Shown here piece by piece: positions 10,411 through 23,300 of a stretch of 64,000 nt of DNA. The position numbers were made by a program, and so were the translations under genes. The stretch lies in assembly GCA_036785325.1 (NCBI GenBank), contig JAXIVH010000171.1, positions 202,501 through 266,500 of the forward strand. Direction: 5' to 3'. Numbering within the stretch: position 1 is the first letter of the stretch; every line of letters starts with the position of its first letter. This DNA comes from Urophycis tenuis (taxonomy: Eukaryota > Chordata > Actinopteri > Gadiformes > Phycidae). Below the pieces are notes generated by a model. It searched no databases. It was not told the DNA's origin and saw only the letters and a program-made list of their open reading frames with translations.

Positions 10411-10510
10411 GAACACGCCCGATCTCGTCTGATCTCGGAAGCTAAGCAGGGTCGGGCCTGGTTAGTACTTGGATGGAAGACCGCCTAGGAATACCAGGTG
10501 CTGTATGCTT
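10411..10510 (+). rRNA. 5S rRNA gene, 3' fragment (nt 21-120)
   Basis: The 100 bases match vertebrate 5S rRNA from nucleotide 21 to the end. The first ten are the duplicated target. The internal Pol III control region (A box, intermediate element and C box) lies wholly in this part, for example GGTCGGGCCTGGTTAG. Differences from the usual vertebrate sequence include GGATGGAAGACC for GGATGGGAGACC and CCTAGGAATACC for CCTGGGAATACC. Together with the insertion they suggest a decayed copy. Confidence 0.93.
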
Positions 10511-10513
10511 TTT
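10509..10513 (+). terminator. Pol III T-run terminator of 5S gene
   Basis: Five T residues directly at the 5S 3' end, the usual RNA polymerase III stop signal, followed by a (TC)n stretch. Confidence 0.7.
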
Positions 10514-10865
10514 CTCTCTCTCTGCTTTTCTCTGGCACCAGCCTTATGATCGTGATAATAAACAAAGTGCTTTCCATCAACGAAATGAGTACTCGCCTTT
10601 CATCCACCGCACCCACCCCAGGGAGAGGCCACCACACACGCGGACACAGTAGCCAGCAAGAGTACCCACCCTACATCCAACCCCACCCACCCACCCACCC
10701 ACCCCAGGCACAGAGCACCGTGGCCGGACTAGAACCACCGCTCACCCACCATCTCCACGGCACACCCAGCAACCCGGGCGCCAGCCGAGCACGGTCACCC
10801 ACTCTTAAGCACCCCCCGGCGGCCCCGGCGACACTGATTGAGCACTCTGCGCGGCTCTCGACGAA
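10514..10865 (+). other. 5S rDNA non-transcribed spacer (downstream side)
   Basis: Starts with (TC)n, then AT-richer DNA, then the spacer block shared with 4694-4757 followed by (CCCA)n. The shared block on both sides of the split gene shows that at least two 5S repeat units once stood here. No second 5S gene follows; a minisatellite replaces it. Confidence 0.65.
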
Positions 10866-11215
10866 CGGCCCCATGGTGATCCAATTCCCATTGACAATGA
10901 ATGGGCCCCATGGTGATCCAACTCCCATTGACAATGAATGGGCGCCCATGGTGATCCAACTCCCATTGACAATGAATGGGCGCCCATGGTGATCCAACTC
11001 CCATTGACAATGAATGGGCGCCCATGGTGATCCAACCCCCATTGACAATGAATGGGCGCCCATGGTGATCCAACCCCCATTGACATGAATGGGCGCCCAT
11101 GGTGATCCAACTCCCATTGACAATGAATGGGCGCCCATGGTGATCCAACCCCCATTGACATGAATGGGCGCCCATGGTGATCCAACTCCCAATGACAATG
11201 AATGGGCTTACCCTC
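10866..11215. repeat. 37-38 bp minisatellite, ~9 copies
   Basis: Direct repeats of a unit containing CCATGGTGATCCAACTCCCA and TTGACAATGAATGGGCGC, starting at 10872, 10909, 10947 and onward. Some units lack two bases (GACATGAATG). Long open frames on the minus strand with a repeated GSWITMGAHSLSM-like motif are products of the repeat. A single related word, ACCCATGGTGATCGTCACGA, recurs near 11318. Confidence 0.9.
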
Positions 11216-11353
11216 TTTACCGTCCTTTTTCTAAGTGCCTTGACCCGCGGTGCCCTCCCTCGCCTACCCGACCGGCCACCCCTATACACTTGTTCCTTCT
11301 CCCCCCGAGCGCCCGGACCCATGGTGATCGTCACGAGGAGAGGGAGAGATAGA
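11216..11353. other. spacer between minisatellite and 383 bp array
   Basis: GC-rich, pyrimidine-heavy DNA of the 5S-spacer type ending in GAGAGGGAGAGATAGAG. No gene. Confidence 0.5.
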
Positions 11354-14300
11354 GAGGTATGGCTGAAGTAAATCAGATCATGCTGGCCTGAATGGCAAGC
11401 CTAAACACAGGGAACAGATTTGAGGCCCTGATCTGCATCCGAAAGCGCTCAGATGATGTCCACACTAAATGGCAGATTGTGTAAAGCCAGATTGTGCAAG
11501 CATGACAAGCCAGTACTTGTTAGAAAGAAGACAATCTAAGCTTTCATTTAATGTACATCATGTCTGATTAGAAGAAAGTGTAGCAGATGTACAGGAGTCA
11601 AAATAGGGGCTGGCTGAAGGCCTTTTGAAAACAGCTGAATGTAGCCATAACTCAACAGTCTGCTGATACTCACCAGAAGGCCCCAAAATTAAAATGTTGC
11701 CCTTCTTGCAAAGCTGGAGGTCTGACCTTTGTATAGAGGTATGGCTGAAGTGAATCAGATCATGCTGGCCTGAATGGCAAGCCTAAACACAGGGAAAAGA
11801 TTTGAAGCCCATCTGAGCGAAAGCGCTCAGATAATGTCCACACTAAATGGCAGATTGTGTGCAGCCAGATTGTGCAAGCATGACAAGCCAGTACTTGTTA
11901 GAAAGAAGACAATCTAAACTTTCATGTAATGTACATCATGTCTGATTAGAAGAAAGTGTAGCAGATGTACAGGGGATCAAAAGGCCTTTTGAAAACAGCT
12001 GAATGTAGCCATAACTCAACAGTCTGCTGATACTCACCAGAAGGCCCCAAAATTAAAAGGTTGTACTCCTTACAAAGGTGGAGGTCTGACCTTTGTATAG
12101 AGGTATGGCTGAAGTAAATCAGATCATGCTGGCCTGAATGGCAAGCCTAAACACAGGGAACAGATTTGAAGCCCTGATCTGCATCCGAAAGCGCTCAGAT
12201 GATGTCCACACTAAATGGCAGATTGTGTGCAGCCAGATTGTGCAAGCATGACAAGCCAGAACTTGTTAGAAAGAAGACAATCTAAGCTTTCATTTAATGT
12301 ACATCATGTCTGATTAGAAGAAAGTGTAGCAGATGTACAGGGGATCAAAAAAGGGGCTGGCTGAAGGCCTTTTGAAAACAGCTGAATGTAGCCATAACTC
12401 AACAGTCTGCTGATACTCACCAGAAGGCCCCAAAATTAAAAGGTTGTACTCCTTGCAAAGGTGGAGGTCTGACCTTTGTTTAGAGGTATGGCTGCAGTAA
12501 ATCAGATCTTGCTGGCCTGAATTGCAAGCCTAAACACAGGGAACAGATTTGAAGCCCTGATCTGCATCCGAAAGCGCTCAGATGATGTCCACACTAAATG
12601 GCAGATTGTGTGCAGCCAGATTGTGCAAGCATGACAACCCAGTACTTGATAGAAAGAAGACAATCTAAGCTTTCATTTAATGTACATCATGTCTGATTAG
12701 AAGAAAGTGTAGCAGATGTACAGGAGATCAAAATAGGGGCTGGCTGAAGGCCTTTTGAAAACGGCTGAATGTAGCCATAACTCAACAGTCTGCTGATACT
12801 CACCAGAAGGCCCCAAAATTAAAAGGTTGTACTCCTTGCAAAGGTGGAGGTCTGACCTTTGTTTAGAGGTATGGCTGCAGTAAATCAGATCTTGCTGGCC
12901 TGAATGGCAAGCCTAAACACAGGGAACAGATTTGAAGCCCTGATCTGCATCCGAAAGCGCTCAGATGATGTCCACACTAAATGGCAGATTGTGTACAGCC
13001 AGATTGTGCAAGCATGACAAGCCAGAACTTGTTAGAAAGAAAACAATCTAAGCTTTCATTTAATGTACATCATGTCTGATTAGAAGAAAGTGTAGCAGAT
13101 GTACAGGGGATCAAAAAAGGGGCTGGCTGAAGGCCTTTTGAAAACAGCTGAATGTAGCCATAACTCAACAGTCTGCTGATACTCACCAGAGGGCCCCAAA
13201 ATTAAAAGGTTGTACTCCTTGCAAAGGGGGAGGTCTGACCTTTGTTTAAAGGTATGGCTGCAGTAAATCAGATCTTGCTGGCCTGAATGGCAAGCCTAAA
13301 CACAGGGAACAGATTTGAAGCCCTGATCTGCATCCGAAAGCGCTCAGATGATGTCCACACTAAATGGCAGATTGTGTGCAGCCAGATTGTGCAAGCATGA
13401 CAAGCCAGAACTTGTTAGAAAGAAGACAATCTAAGCTTTAATTTAATGTACATCCTGTCTGATTAGAAGAAAGTGTAGCAGATGTACAGGGGATCAAAAA
13501 AGGGGCTGGCTGAAGGCCTTTTGAAAACAGCTGAATGTAGCCATAACTCAACAGTCTGCTGATACTCACCAGAAGGCCCCAAAATTAAAAGGTTGTACTC
13601 CTTGCAAAGGTGGAGGTCTGACCTTTGTATAGAGGTATGGCTGAAGTAAATCAGATCATGCTGGCCTGAATGGCAAGCCTAAACACAGGGAACAGATTTG
13701 AAGCCCTGATCTGCATCCGAAAGCGCTCAGATGATGTCCACACTAAATGGCAGATTGTGTGCAGCCAGATTGTGCAAGCATGACAAGCCAGAACTTGTTA
13801 GAAAGAAGACAATCTAAGCTTTCATTTAATGTACATCCTGTCTGATTAGAAGAAAGTGTAGCAGATGTACAGGGGATCAAAAAAGGGGCTGGCTGAAGGC
13901 CTTTTGAAAACAGCTGAATGTAGCCATAACTCAACAGTCTGCTGATACTCACCAGAAGGCCCCAAAATTAAAAGGTTGTACTCCTTGCAAAGGTGGAGGT
14001 CTGACCTTTGTATAGAGGTATGGCTGAAGTAAATCAGATCATGCTGGCCTGAATGGCAAGCCTAAACACAGGGAACAGATTTGAGGCCCTGATCTGCATC
14101 CGAAAGCGCTCAGATGATGTCCACACTAAATGGCAGATTGTGTGCAGCCAGATTGTGCAAGCATGACAAGCCAGTACTTGATAGAAAGAAGACAATCTAA
14201 GCTTTCATTTAATGTACATCATGTCTGATTAGAAGAAAGTGTAGCAGATGTACAGGAGATCAAAATAGGGGCTGGCTGAAGGCCTTTTGAAAACAGCTGA

Positions 14301-17300
14301 ATGTAGCCATAACTCAACAGTCTGCTGATACTCACCAGAAGGCCCCAAAATTAAAAGGTTGTACTCCTTGCAAAGGTGGAGGTCTGACCTTTGTATAGAG
14401 GTATGGCTGAAGTAAATCAGATCATGCTGGCCTGAATGGCAAGCCTAAACACAGGGAACAGATTTGAGGCCCTGATCTGCATCCGAAAGCGCTCAGATGA
14501 TGTCCACACTAAATGGCAGATTGTGTGCAGCCAGATTGTGCAAGCATGACAAGCCAGTACTTGTTAGAAAGAAGACAATCTAAGCTTTCATTTAATGTAC
14601 ATCATGTCTGATTAGAAGAAAGTGTAGCAGATGTACAGGAGATCAAAATAGGGGCTGGCTGAAGGCCTTTTGAAAACGGCTGAATGTAGCCATAACTCAA
14701 CAGTCTGCTGATACTCACCAGAAGGCCCGAAAAATTAAAAGGTTGTACTCCTTGCAAAGGTGGAGGTCTGACCTTTGTATAGAGGTATGGCTGAAGTAAA
14801 TCAGATCATGCTGGCCTGAATGGCAAGCCTAAACACAGGGAACAGATTTGAGGCCCTGATCTGCATCCGAAAGCGCTCAGATGATGTCCACACTAAATGG
14901 CAGATTGTGTGCAGCCAGATTGTGCAAGCATGACAAGCCAGTACTTGATAGAAAGAAGACAATCTAAGCTTTCATTTAATGTACATCATGTCTGATTAGA
15001 AGAAAGTGTAGCAGATGTACAGGAGATCAAAATAGGGGCTGGCTGAAGGCCTTTTGAAAACAGCTGAATGTAGCCATAACTCAACAGTCTGCTGATACTC
15101 ACCAGAAGGCCCCAAAATTAAAAGGTTGTACTCCTTGCAAAGGTGGAGGTCTGACCTTTGTATAGAGGTATGGCTGAAGTAAATCAGATCATACTGGCCT
15201 GAATGGCAAGCCTAAACACAGGGAACAGATTTGAGGCCCTGATCTGCATCCAAAAGCGCTCAGATGATGTCCACACTAAATGGCAGATTGTGTGCAGCCA
15301 CATTGTGCAAGCATGACAAGCCAGAACTTGTTAGAAAGAAGACAATCTAAGCTTTCATTTAATGTACATCATGTCTGATTAGAAGAAAGTGTAGCAGATG
15401 TACAGGGGATCAAAAAAGGGGCTGGCTGAAGGCCTTTTGAAAACAGCTGAATGTAGCCATAACTCAACAGTCTGCTGATACTCACCAGAGGGCCCCAAAA
15501 TTAAAAGGTTGTACTCCTTGCAAAGGGGGAGGTCTGACCTTTGTTTAGAGGTATGGCTGCAGTAAATCAGATCTTGCTGGCCTGAATGGCAAGCCTAAAC
15601 ACAGGGAACAGATTTGAAGCCCTGATCTGCATCCGAAAGCGCTCAGAGGATGTCCACACTAAATGGCAGATTGTGTGCAGCCAGATTGTGCAAGCATGAC
15701 AAGCCAGTACTTGATAGAAAGAAGACAATCTAAGCTTTCATTTAATGTACATCATGTCTGATTAGAAGAAAGTGTAGCAGATGTACAGGAGATCAAAATA
15801 GGGGCTGGCTGAAGGCCTTTTGAAAACAGCTGAATGTAGCCATAACTCAACAGTCTGCTGATACTCACCAGAGGGCCCCAAAATTAAAAGGTTGTACTCC
15901 TTGCAAAGGGGGAGGTCTGACCTTTGTTTAGAGGTATGGCTGCAGTAAATCAGATCTTGCTGGCCTGAATGGCAAGCCTAAACACAGGGAACAGATTTGA
16001 AGCCCTGATCTGCATCCGAAAGCGCTCAGAGGATGTCCACACTAAATGGCAGATTGTGTGCAGCCAGATTGTGCAAGCATGACAAGCCAGAACTTGTTAG
16101 GAAGAAGACAATCTAAGCTTTCATTTAATGTACATCATGTCTGATTACAAGAAAGTGTAGCAGATGTACAGGGGATCAAACAAGGGGCTGGCTGAAGGCC
16201 TTTTGAAAACAGCTGAATGTAGCCATAACTCAACAGTCTGCTGATACTCACCAGAAGGCCCCAAAATTAAAAGGTTGTACTCCTTGCAAAGGTGGAGGTC
16301 TGACCTTTGTATAGAGGTATGGCTGAAGTAAATCAGATCATGCTGGCCTGAATGGCAAGCCTAAACACAGGGAACAGATTTGAGGCCCTGATCTGCATCC
16401 GAAAGCGCTCAGATGATGTCCACACTAAATGGCAGATTGTGTGCAGCCAGATTGTGCAAGCATGACAAGCCAGTACTTGATAGAAAGAAGACAATCTAAG
16501 CTTTCATTTAATGTACATCATGTCTGATTAGAAGAAAGTGTAGCAGATGTACAGGAGATCAAAATAGGGGCTGGCTGAAGGCCTTTTGAAAACGGCTGAA
16601 TGTAGCCATAACTCAACAGTCTGCTGATACTCACCAGAAGGCCCGAAAAATTAAAAGGTTGTACTCCTTGCAAAGGTGGAGGTCTGACCTTTGTATAGAG
16701 GTATGGCTGAAGTAAATCAGATCATGCTGGCCTGAATGGCAAGCCTAAACACAGGGAACAGATTTGAGGCCCTGATCTGCATCCGAAAGCGCTCAGATGA
16801 TGTCCACACTAAATGGCAGATTGTGTGCAGCCAGATTGTGCAAGCATGACAAGCCAGTACTTGATAGAAAGAAGACAATCTAAGCTTTCATTTAATGTAC
16901 ATCATGTCTGATTAGAAGAAAGTGTAGCAGATGTACAGGAGATCAAAATAGGGGCTGGCTGAAGGCCTTTTGAAAACAGCTGAATGTAGCCATAACTCAA
17001 CAGTCTGCTGATACTCACCAGAAGGCCCCAAAATTAAAAGGTTGTACTCCTTGCAAAGGTGGAGGTCTGACCTTTGTATAGAGGTATGGCTGAAGTAAAT
17101 CAGATCATACTGGCCTGAATGGCAAGCCTAAACACAGGGAACAGATTTGAGGCCCTGATCTGCATCCAAAAGCGCTCAGATGATGTCCACACTAAATGGC
17201 AGATTGTGTGCAGCCACATTGTGCAAGCATGACAAGCCAGAACTTGTTAGAAAGAAGACAATCTAAGCTTTCATTTAATGTACATCATGTCTGATTAGAA

Positions 17301-20300
17301 GAAAGTGTAGCAGATGTACAGGGGATCAAAAAAGGGGCTGGCTGAAGGCCTTTTGAAAACAGCTGAATGTAGCCATAACTCAACAGTCTGCTGATACTCA
17401 CCAGAGGGCCCCAAAATTAAAAGGTTGTACTCCTTGCAAAGGGGGAGGTCTGACCTTTGTTTAGAGGTATGGCTGCAGTAAATCAGATCTTGCTGGCCTG
17501 AATGGCAAGCCTAAACACAGGGAACAGATTTGAAGCCCTGATCTGCATCCGAAAGCGCTCAGAGGATGTCCACACTAAATGGCAGATTGTGTGCAGCCAG
17601 ATTGTGCAAGCATGACAAGCCAGTACTTGATAGAAAGAAGACAATCTAAGCTTTCATTTAATGTACATCATGTCTGATTAGAAGAAAGTGTAGCAGATGT
17701 ACAGGAGATCAAAATAGGGGCTGGCTGAAGGCCTTTTGAAAACAGCTGAATGTAGCCATAACTCAACAGTCTGCTGATACTCACCAGAGGGCCCCAAAAT
17801 TAAAAGGTTGTACTCCTTGCAAAGGGGGAGGTCTGACCTTTGTTTAGAGGTATGGCTGCAGTAAATCAGATCTTGCTGGCCTGAATGGCAAGCCTAAACA
17901 CAGGGAACAGATTTGAAGCCCTGATCTGCATCCGAAAGCGCTCAGAGGATGTCCACACTAAATGGCAGATTGTGTGCAGCCAGATTGTGCAAGCATGACA
18001 AGCCAGAACTTGTTAGGAAGAAGACAATCTAAGCTTTCATTTAATGTACATCATGTCTGATTACAAGAAAGTGTAGCAGATGTACAGGGGATCAAACAAG
18101 GGGCTGGCTGAAGGCCTTTTGAAAACAGCTGAATGTAGCCATAACTCAACAGTCTGCTGATACTCACCAGAAGGCCCCAAAATTAAAAGGTTGTACTCCT
18201 TGCAAAGGTGGAGGTCTGACCTTTGTATAGAGGTATGGCTGAAGTAAATCAGATCATGCTGGCCTGAATGGCAAGCCTAAACACAGGGAACAGATTTGAG
18301 GCCCTGATCTGCATCCGAAAGCGCTCAGATGATGTCCACACTAAATGGCAGATTGTGTGCAGCCAGATTGTGCAAGCATGACAAGCCAGTACTTGATAGA
18401 AAGAAGACAATCTAAGCTTTCATTTAATGTACATCATGTCTGATTAGAAGAAAGTGTAGCAGATGTACAGGAGATCAAAATAGGGGCTGGCTGAAGGCCT
18501 TTTGAAAACAGCTGAATGTAGCCATAACTCAACAGTCTGCTGATACTCACCAGAAGGCCCCAAAATTAAAAGGTTGTACTCCTTGCAAAGGTGGAGGTCT
18601 GACCTTTGTATAGAGGTATGGCTGAAGTAAATCAGATCATGCTGGCCTGAATGGCAAGCCTAAACACAGGGAACAGATTTGAGGCCCTGATCTGCATCCG
18701 AAAGCGCTCAGATGATGTCCACACTAAATGGCAGATTGTGTGCAGCCAGTTTGTGCAAGCATGACAAGCCAGTACTTGTTAGAAAGAAGACAATCTAAGC
18801 TTTCATTTAATGTACATCATGTCTGATTAGAAGAAAGTGTAGCAGATGTACAGGAGATCAAAATAGGGGCTGGCTGAAGGCCTTTTGAAAACGGCTGAAT
18901 GTAGCCATAACTCAACAGTCTGCTGATACTCACCAGAAGGCCCGAAAAATTAAAAGGTTGTACTCCTTGCAAAGGTGGAGGTCTGACCTTTGTATAGAGG
19001 TATGGCTGAAGTAAATCAGATCATGCTGGCCTGAATGGCAAGCCTAAACACAGGGAACAGATTTGAGGCCCTGATCTGCATCCGAAAGCGCTCAGATGAT
19101 GTCCACACTAAATGGCAGATTGTGTGCAGCCAGATTGTGCAAGCATGACAAGCCAGTACTTGATAGAAAGAAGACAATCTAAGCTTTCATTTAATGTACA
19201 TCATGTCTGATTAGAAGAAAGTGTAGCAGATGTACAGGAGATCAAAATAGGGGCTGGCTGAAGGCCTTTTGAAAACAGCTGAATGTAGCCATAACTCAAC
19301 AGTCTGCTGATACTCACCAGAAGGCCCCAAAATTAAAAGGTTGTACTCCTTGCAAAGGTGGAGGTCTGACCTTTGTATAGAGGTATGGCTGAAGTAAATC
19401 AGATCATGCTGGCCTGAATGGCAAGCCTAAACACAGGGAACAGATTTGAGGCCCTGATCTGCATCCGAAAGCGCTCAGATGATGTCCACACTAAATGGCA
19501 GATTGTGTGCAGCCAGATTGTGCAAGCATGACAAGCCAGTACTTGTTAGAAAGAAGACAATCTAAGCTTTCATTTAATGTACATCATGTCTGATTAGAAG
19601 AAAGTGTAGCAGATGTACAGGAGATCAAAATAGGGGCTGGCTGAAGGCCTTTTGAAAACGGCTGAATGTAGCCATAACTCAACAGTCTGCTGATACTCAC
19701 CAGAAGGCCCCAAAATTAAAAGGTTGTACTCCTTGCAAAGGTGGAGGTCTGACCTTTGTATAGAGGTATGGCTGAAGTAAATCAGATCATACTGGCCTGA
19801 ATGGCAAGCCTAAACACAGGGAACAGATTTGAGGCCCTGATCTGCATCCAAAAGCGCTCAGATGATGTCCACACTAAATGGCAGATTGTGTGCAGCCAGA
19901 TTGTGCAAGCATGACAAGCCAGTACTTGTTAGAAAGAAGACAATCTAAGCTTTCATTTAATGTACATCATGTCTGATTAGAAGAAAGTGTAGCAGATGTA
20001 CAGGAGATCAAAATAGGGGCTGGCTGAAGGCCTTTTGAAAACGGCTGAATGTAGCCATAACTCAACAGTCTGCTGATACTCACCAGAAGGCCCCAAAATT
20101 AAAAGGTTGTACTCCTTGCAAAGGTGGAGGTCTGACCTTTGTATAGAGGTATGGCTGAAGTAAATCAGATCATACTGGCCTGAATGGCAAGCCTAAACAC
20201 AGGGAACAGATTTGAGGCCCTGATCTGCATCCAAAAGCGCTCAGATGATGTCCACACTAAATGGCAGATTGTGTGCAGCCACATTGTGCAAGCATGACAA

Positions 20301-23300
20301 GCCAGAACTTGTTAGAAAGAAGACAATCTAAGCTTTCATTTAATGTACATCATGTCTGATTAGAAGAAAGTGTAGCAGATGTACAGGGGATCAAAAAAGG
20401 GGCTGGCTGAAGGCCTTTTGAAAACAGCTGAATGTAGCCATAACTCAACAGTCTGCTGATACTCACCAGAGGGCCCCAAAATTAAAAGGTTGTACTCCTT
20501 GCAAAGGGGGAGGTCTGACCTTTGTTTAGAGGTATGGCTGCAGTAAATCAGATCTTGCTGGCCTGAATGGCAAGCCTAAACACAGGGAACAGATTTGAAG
20601 CCCTGAATCCGAAAGCGCTCAGAGGATGTCCACACTAAATGGCAGATTGTGTGCAGCCAGATTGTGCAAGCATGACAAGCCAGAACTTGTTAGAAAGAAG
20701 ACAATCTAAGCTTTCATTTATTGTACATCATGTCTGATTTGAAGAAAGTGTAGCAGATGTACAGGAGATCAAAATAGGGGCTGGCTGAAGGCCTTTTGAA
20801 AACGGCTGAATGTAGCCATAACTCAACAGTCTGCTGATACTCACCAGAAGGCCCCAAAATTAAAAGGTTGTACTCCTTGCAAAGGTGGAGGTCTGACCTT
20901 TGTATAGAGGTATGGCTGAAGTAAATCAGATCATACTGGCCTGAATGGCAAGCCTAAACACAGGGAACAGATTTGAGGCCCTGATCTGCATCCAAAAGCG
21001 CTCAGATGATGTCCACACTAAATGGCAGATTGTGTGCAGCCACATTGTGCAAGCATGACAAGCCAGTACTTGTTAGAAAGAAGACAATCTAAGCTTTCAT
21101 TTAATGTACATCATGTCTGATTAGAAGAAAGTGTAGCAGATGTACAGGAGATCAAAATAGGGGCTGGCTGAAGGCCTTTTGAAAACGGCTGAATGTAGCC
21201 ATAACTCAACAGTCTGCTGATACTCACCAGAAGGCCCGAAAAATTAAAAGGTTGTACTCCTTGCAAAGGTGGAGGTCTGACCTTTGTATAGAGGTATGGC
21301 TGAAGTAAATCAGATCATGCTGGCCTGAATGGCAAGCCTAAACACAGGGAACAGATTTGAGGCCCTGATCTGCATCCGAAAGCGCTCAGATGATGTCCAC
21401 ACTAAATGGCAGATTGTGTGCAGCCAGATTGTGCAAGCATGACAAGCCAGTACTTGTTAGAAAGAAGACAATCTAAGCTTTCATTTAATGTACATCATGT
21501 CTGATTAGAAGAAAGTGTAGCAGATGTACAGGAGATCAAAATAGGGGCTGGCTGAAGGCCTTTTGAAAACGGCTGAATGTAGCCATAACTCAACAGTCTG
21601 CTGATACTCACCAGAAGGCCCCAAAATTAAAAGGTTGTACTCCTTGCAAAGGTGGAGGTCTGACCTTTGTATAGAGGTATGGCTGAAGTAAATCAGATCA
21701 TACTGGCCTGAATGGCAAGCCTAAACACAGGGAACAGATTTGAGGCCCTGATCTGCATCCAAAAGCGCTCAGATGATGTCCACACTAAATGGCAGATTGT
21801 GTGCAGCCAGATTGTGCAAGCATGACAAGCCAGTACTTGTTAGAAAGAAGACAATCTAAGCTTTCATTTAATGTACATCATGTCTGATTAGAAGAAAGTG
21901 TAGCAGATGTACAGGAGATCAAAATAGGGGCTGGCTGAAGGCCTTTTGAAAACGGCTGAATGTAGCCATAACTCAACAGTCTGCTGATACTCACCAGAAG
22001 GCCCCAAAATTAAAAGGTTGTACTCCTTGCAAAGGTGGAGGTCTGACCTTTGTATAGAGGTATGGCTGAAGTTAATCAGATCATACTGGCCTGAATGGCA
22101 AGCCTAAACACAGGGAACAGATTTGAGGCCCTGATCTGCATCCAAAAGCGCTCAGATGATGTCCACACTAAATGGCAGATTGTGTGCAGCCACATTGTGC
22201 AAGCATGACAAGCCAGAACTTGTTAGAAAGAAGACAATCTAAGCTTTCATTTAATGTACATCATGTCTGATTAGAAGAAAGTGTAGCAGATGTACAGGGG
22301 ATCAAAAAAGGGGCTGGCTGAAGGCCTTTTGAAAACAGCTGAATGTAGCCATAACTCAACAGTCTGCTGATACTCACCAGAGGGCCCCAAAATTAAAAGG
22401 TTGTACTCCTTGCAAAGGGGGAGGTCTGACCTTTGTTTAGAGGTATGGCTGCAGTAAATCAGATCTTGCTGGCCTGAATGGCAAGCCTAAACACAGGGAA
22501 CAGATTTGAAGCCCTGAATCCGAAAGCGCTCAGAGGATGTCCACACTAAATGGCAGATTGTGTGCAGCCAGATTGTGCAAGCATGACAAGCCAGAACTTG
22601 TTAGAAAGAAGACAATCTAAGCTTTCATTTATTGTACATCATGTCTGATTTGAAGAAAGTGTAGCAGATGTACAGGAGATCAAAATAGGGGCTGGCTGAA
22701 GGCCTTTTGAAAACGGCTGAATGTAGCCATAACTCAACAGTCTGCTGATACTCACCAGAAGGCCCCAAAATTAAAAGGTTGTACTCCTTGCAAAGGTGGA
22801 GGTCTGACCTTTGTATAGAGGTATGGCTGAAGTAAATCAGATCATACTGGCCTGAATGGCAAGCCTAAACACAGGGAACAGATTTGAGGCCCTGATCTGC
22901 ATCCAAAAGCGCTCAGATGATGTCCACACTAAATGGCAGATTGTGTGCAGCCACATTGTGCAAGCATGACAAGCCAGTACTTGTTAGAAAGAAGACAATC
23001 TAAGCTTTCATTTAATGTACATCATGTCTGATTAGAAGAAAGTGTAGCAGATGTACAGGAGATCAAAATAGGGGCTGGCTGAAGGCCTTTTGAAAACGGC
23101 TGAATGTAGCCATAACTCAACAGTCTGCTGATACTCACCAGAAGGCCCGAAAAATTAAAAGGTTGTACTCCTTGCAAAGGTGGAGGTCTGACCTTTGTAT
23201 AGAGGTATGGCTGAAGTAAATCAGATCATGCTGGCCTGAATGGCAAGCCTAAACACAGGGAACAGATTTGAGGCCCTGATCTGCATCCGAAAGCGCTCAG

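Noticed and set aside
10671..11334. Overlapping minus-strand frames with a repeated WITMGAHSLSM-like motif
   Set aside because: The 37-38 bp minisatellite is not a multiple of three, so all frames read similar repeats. There is no sign of a real protein.
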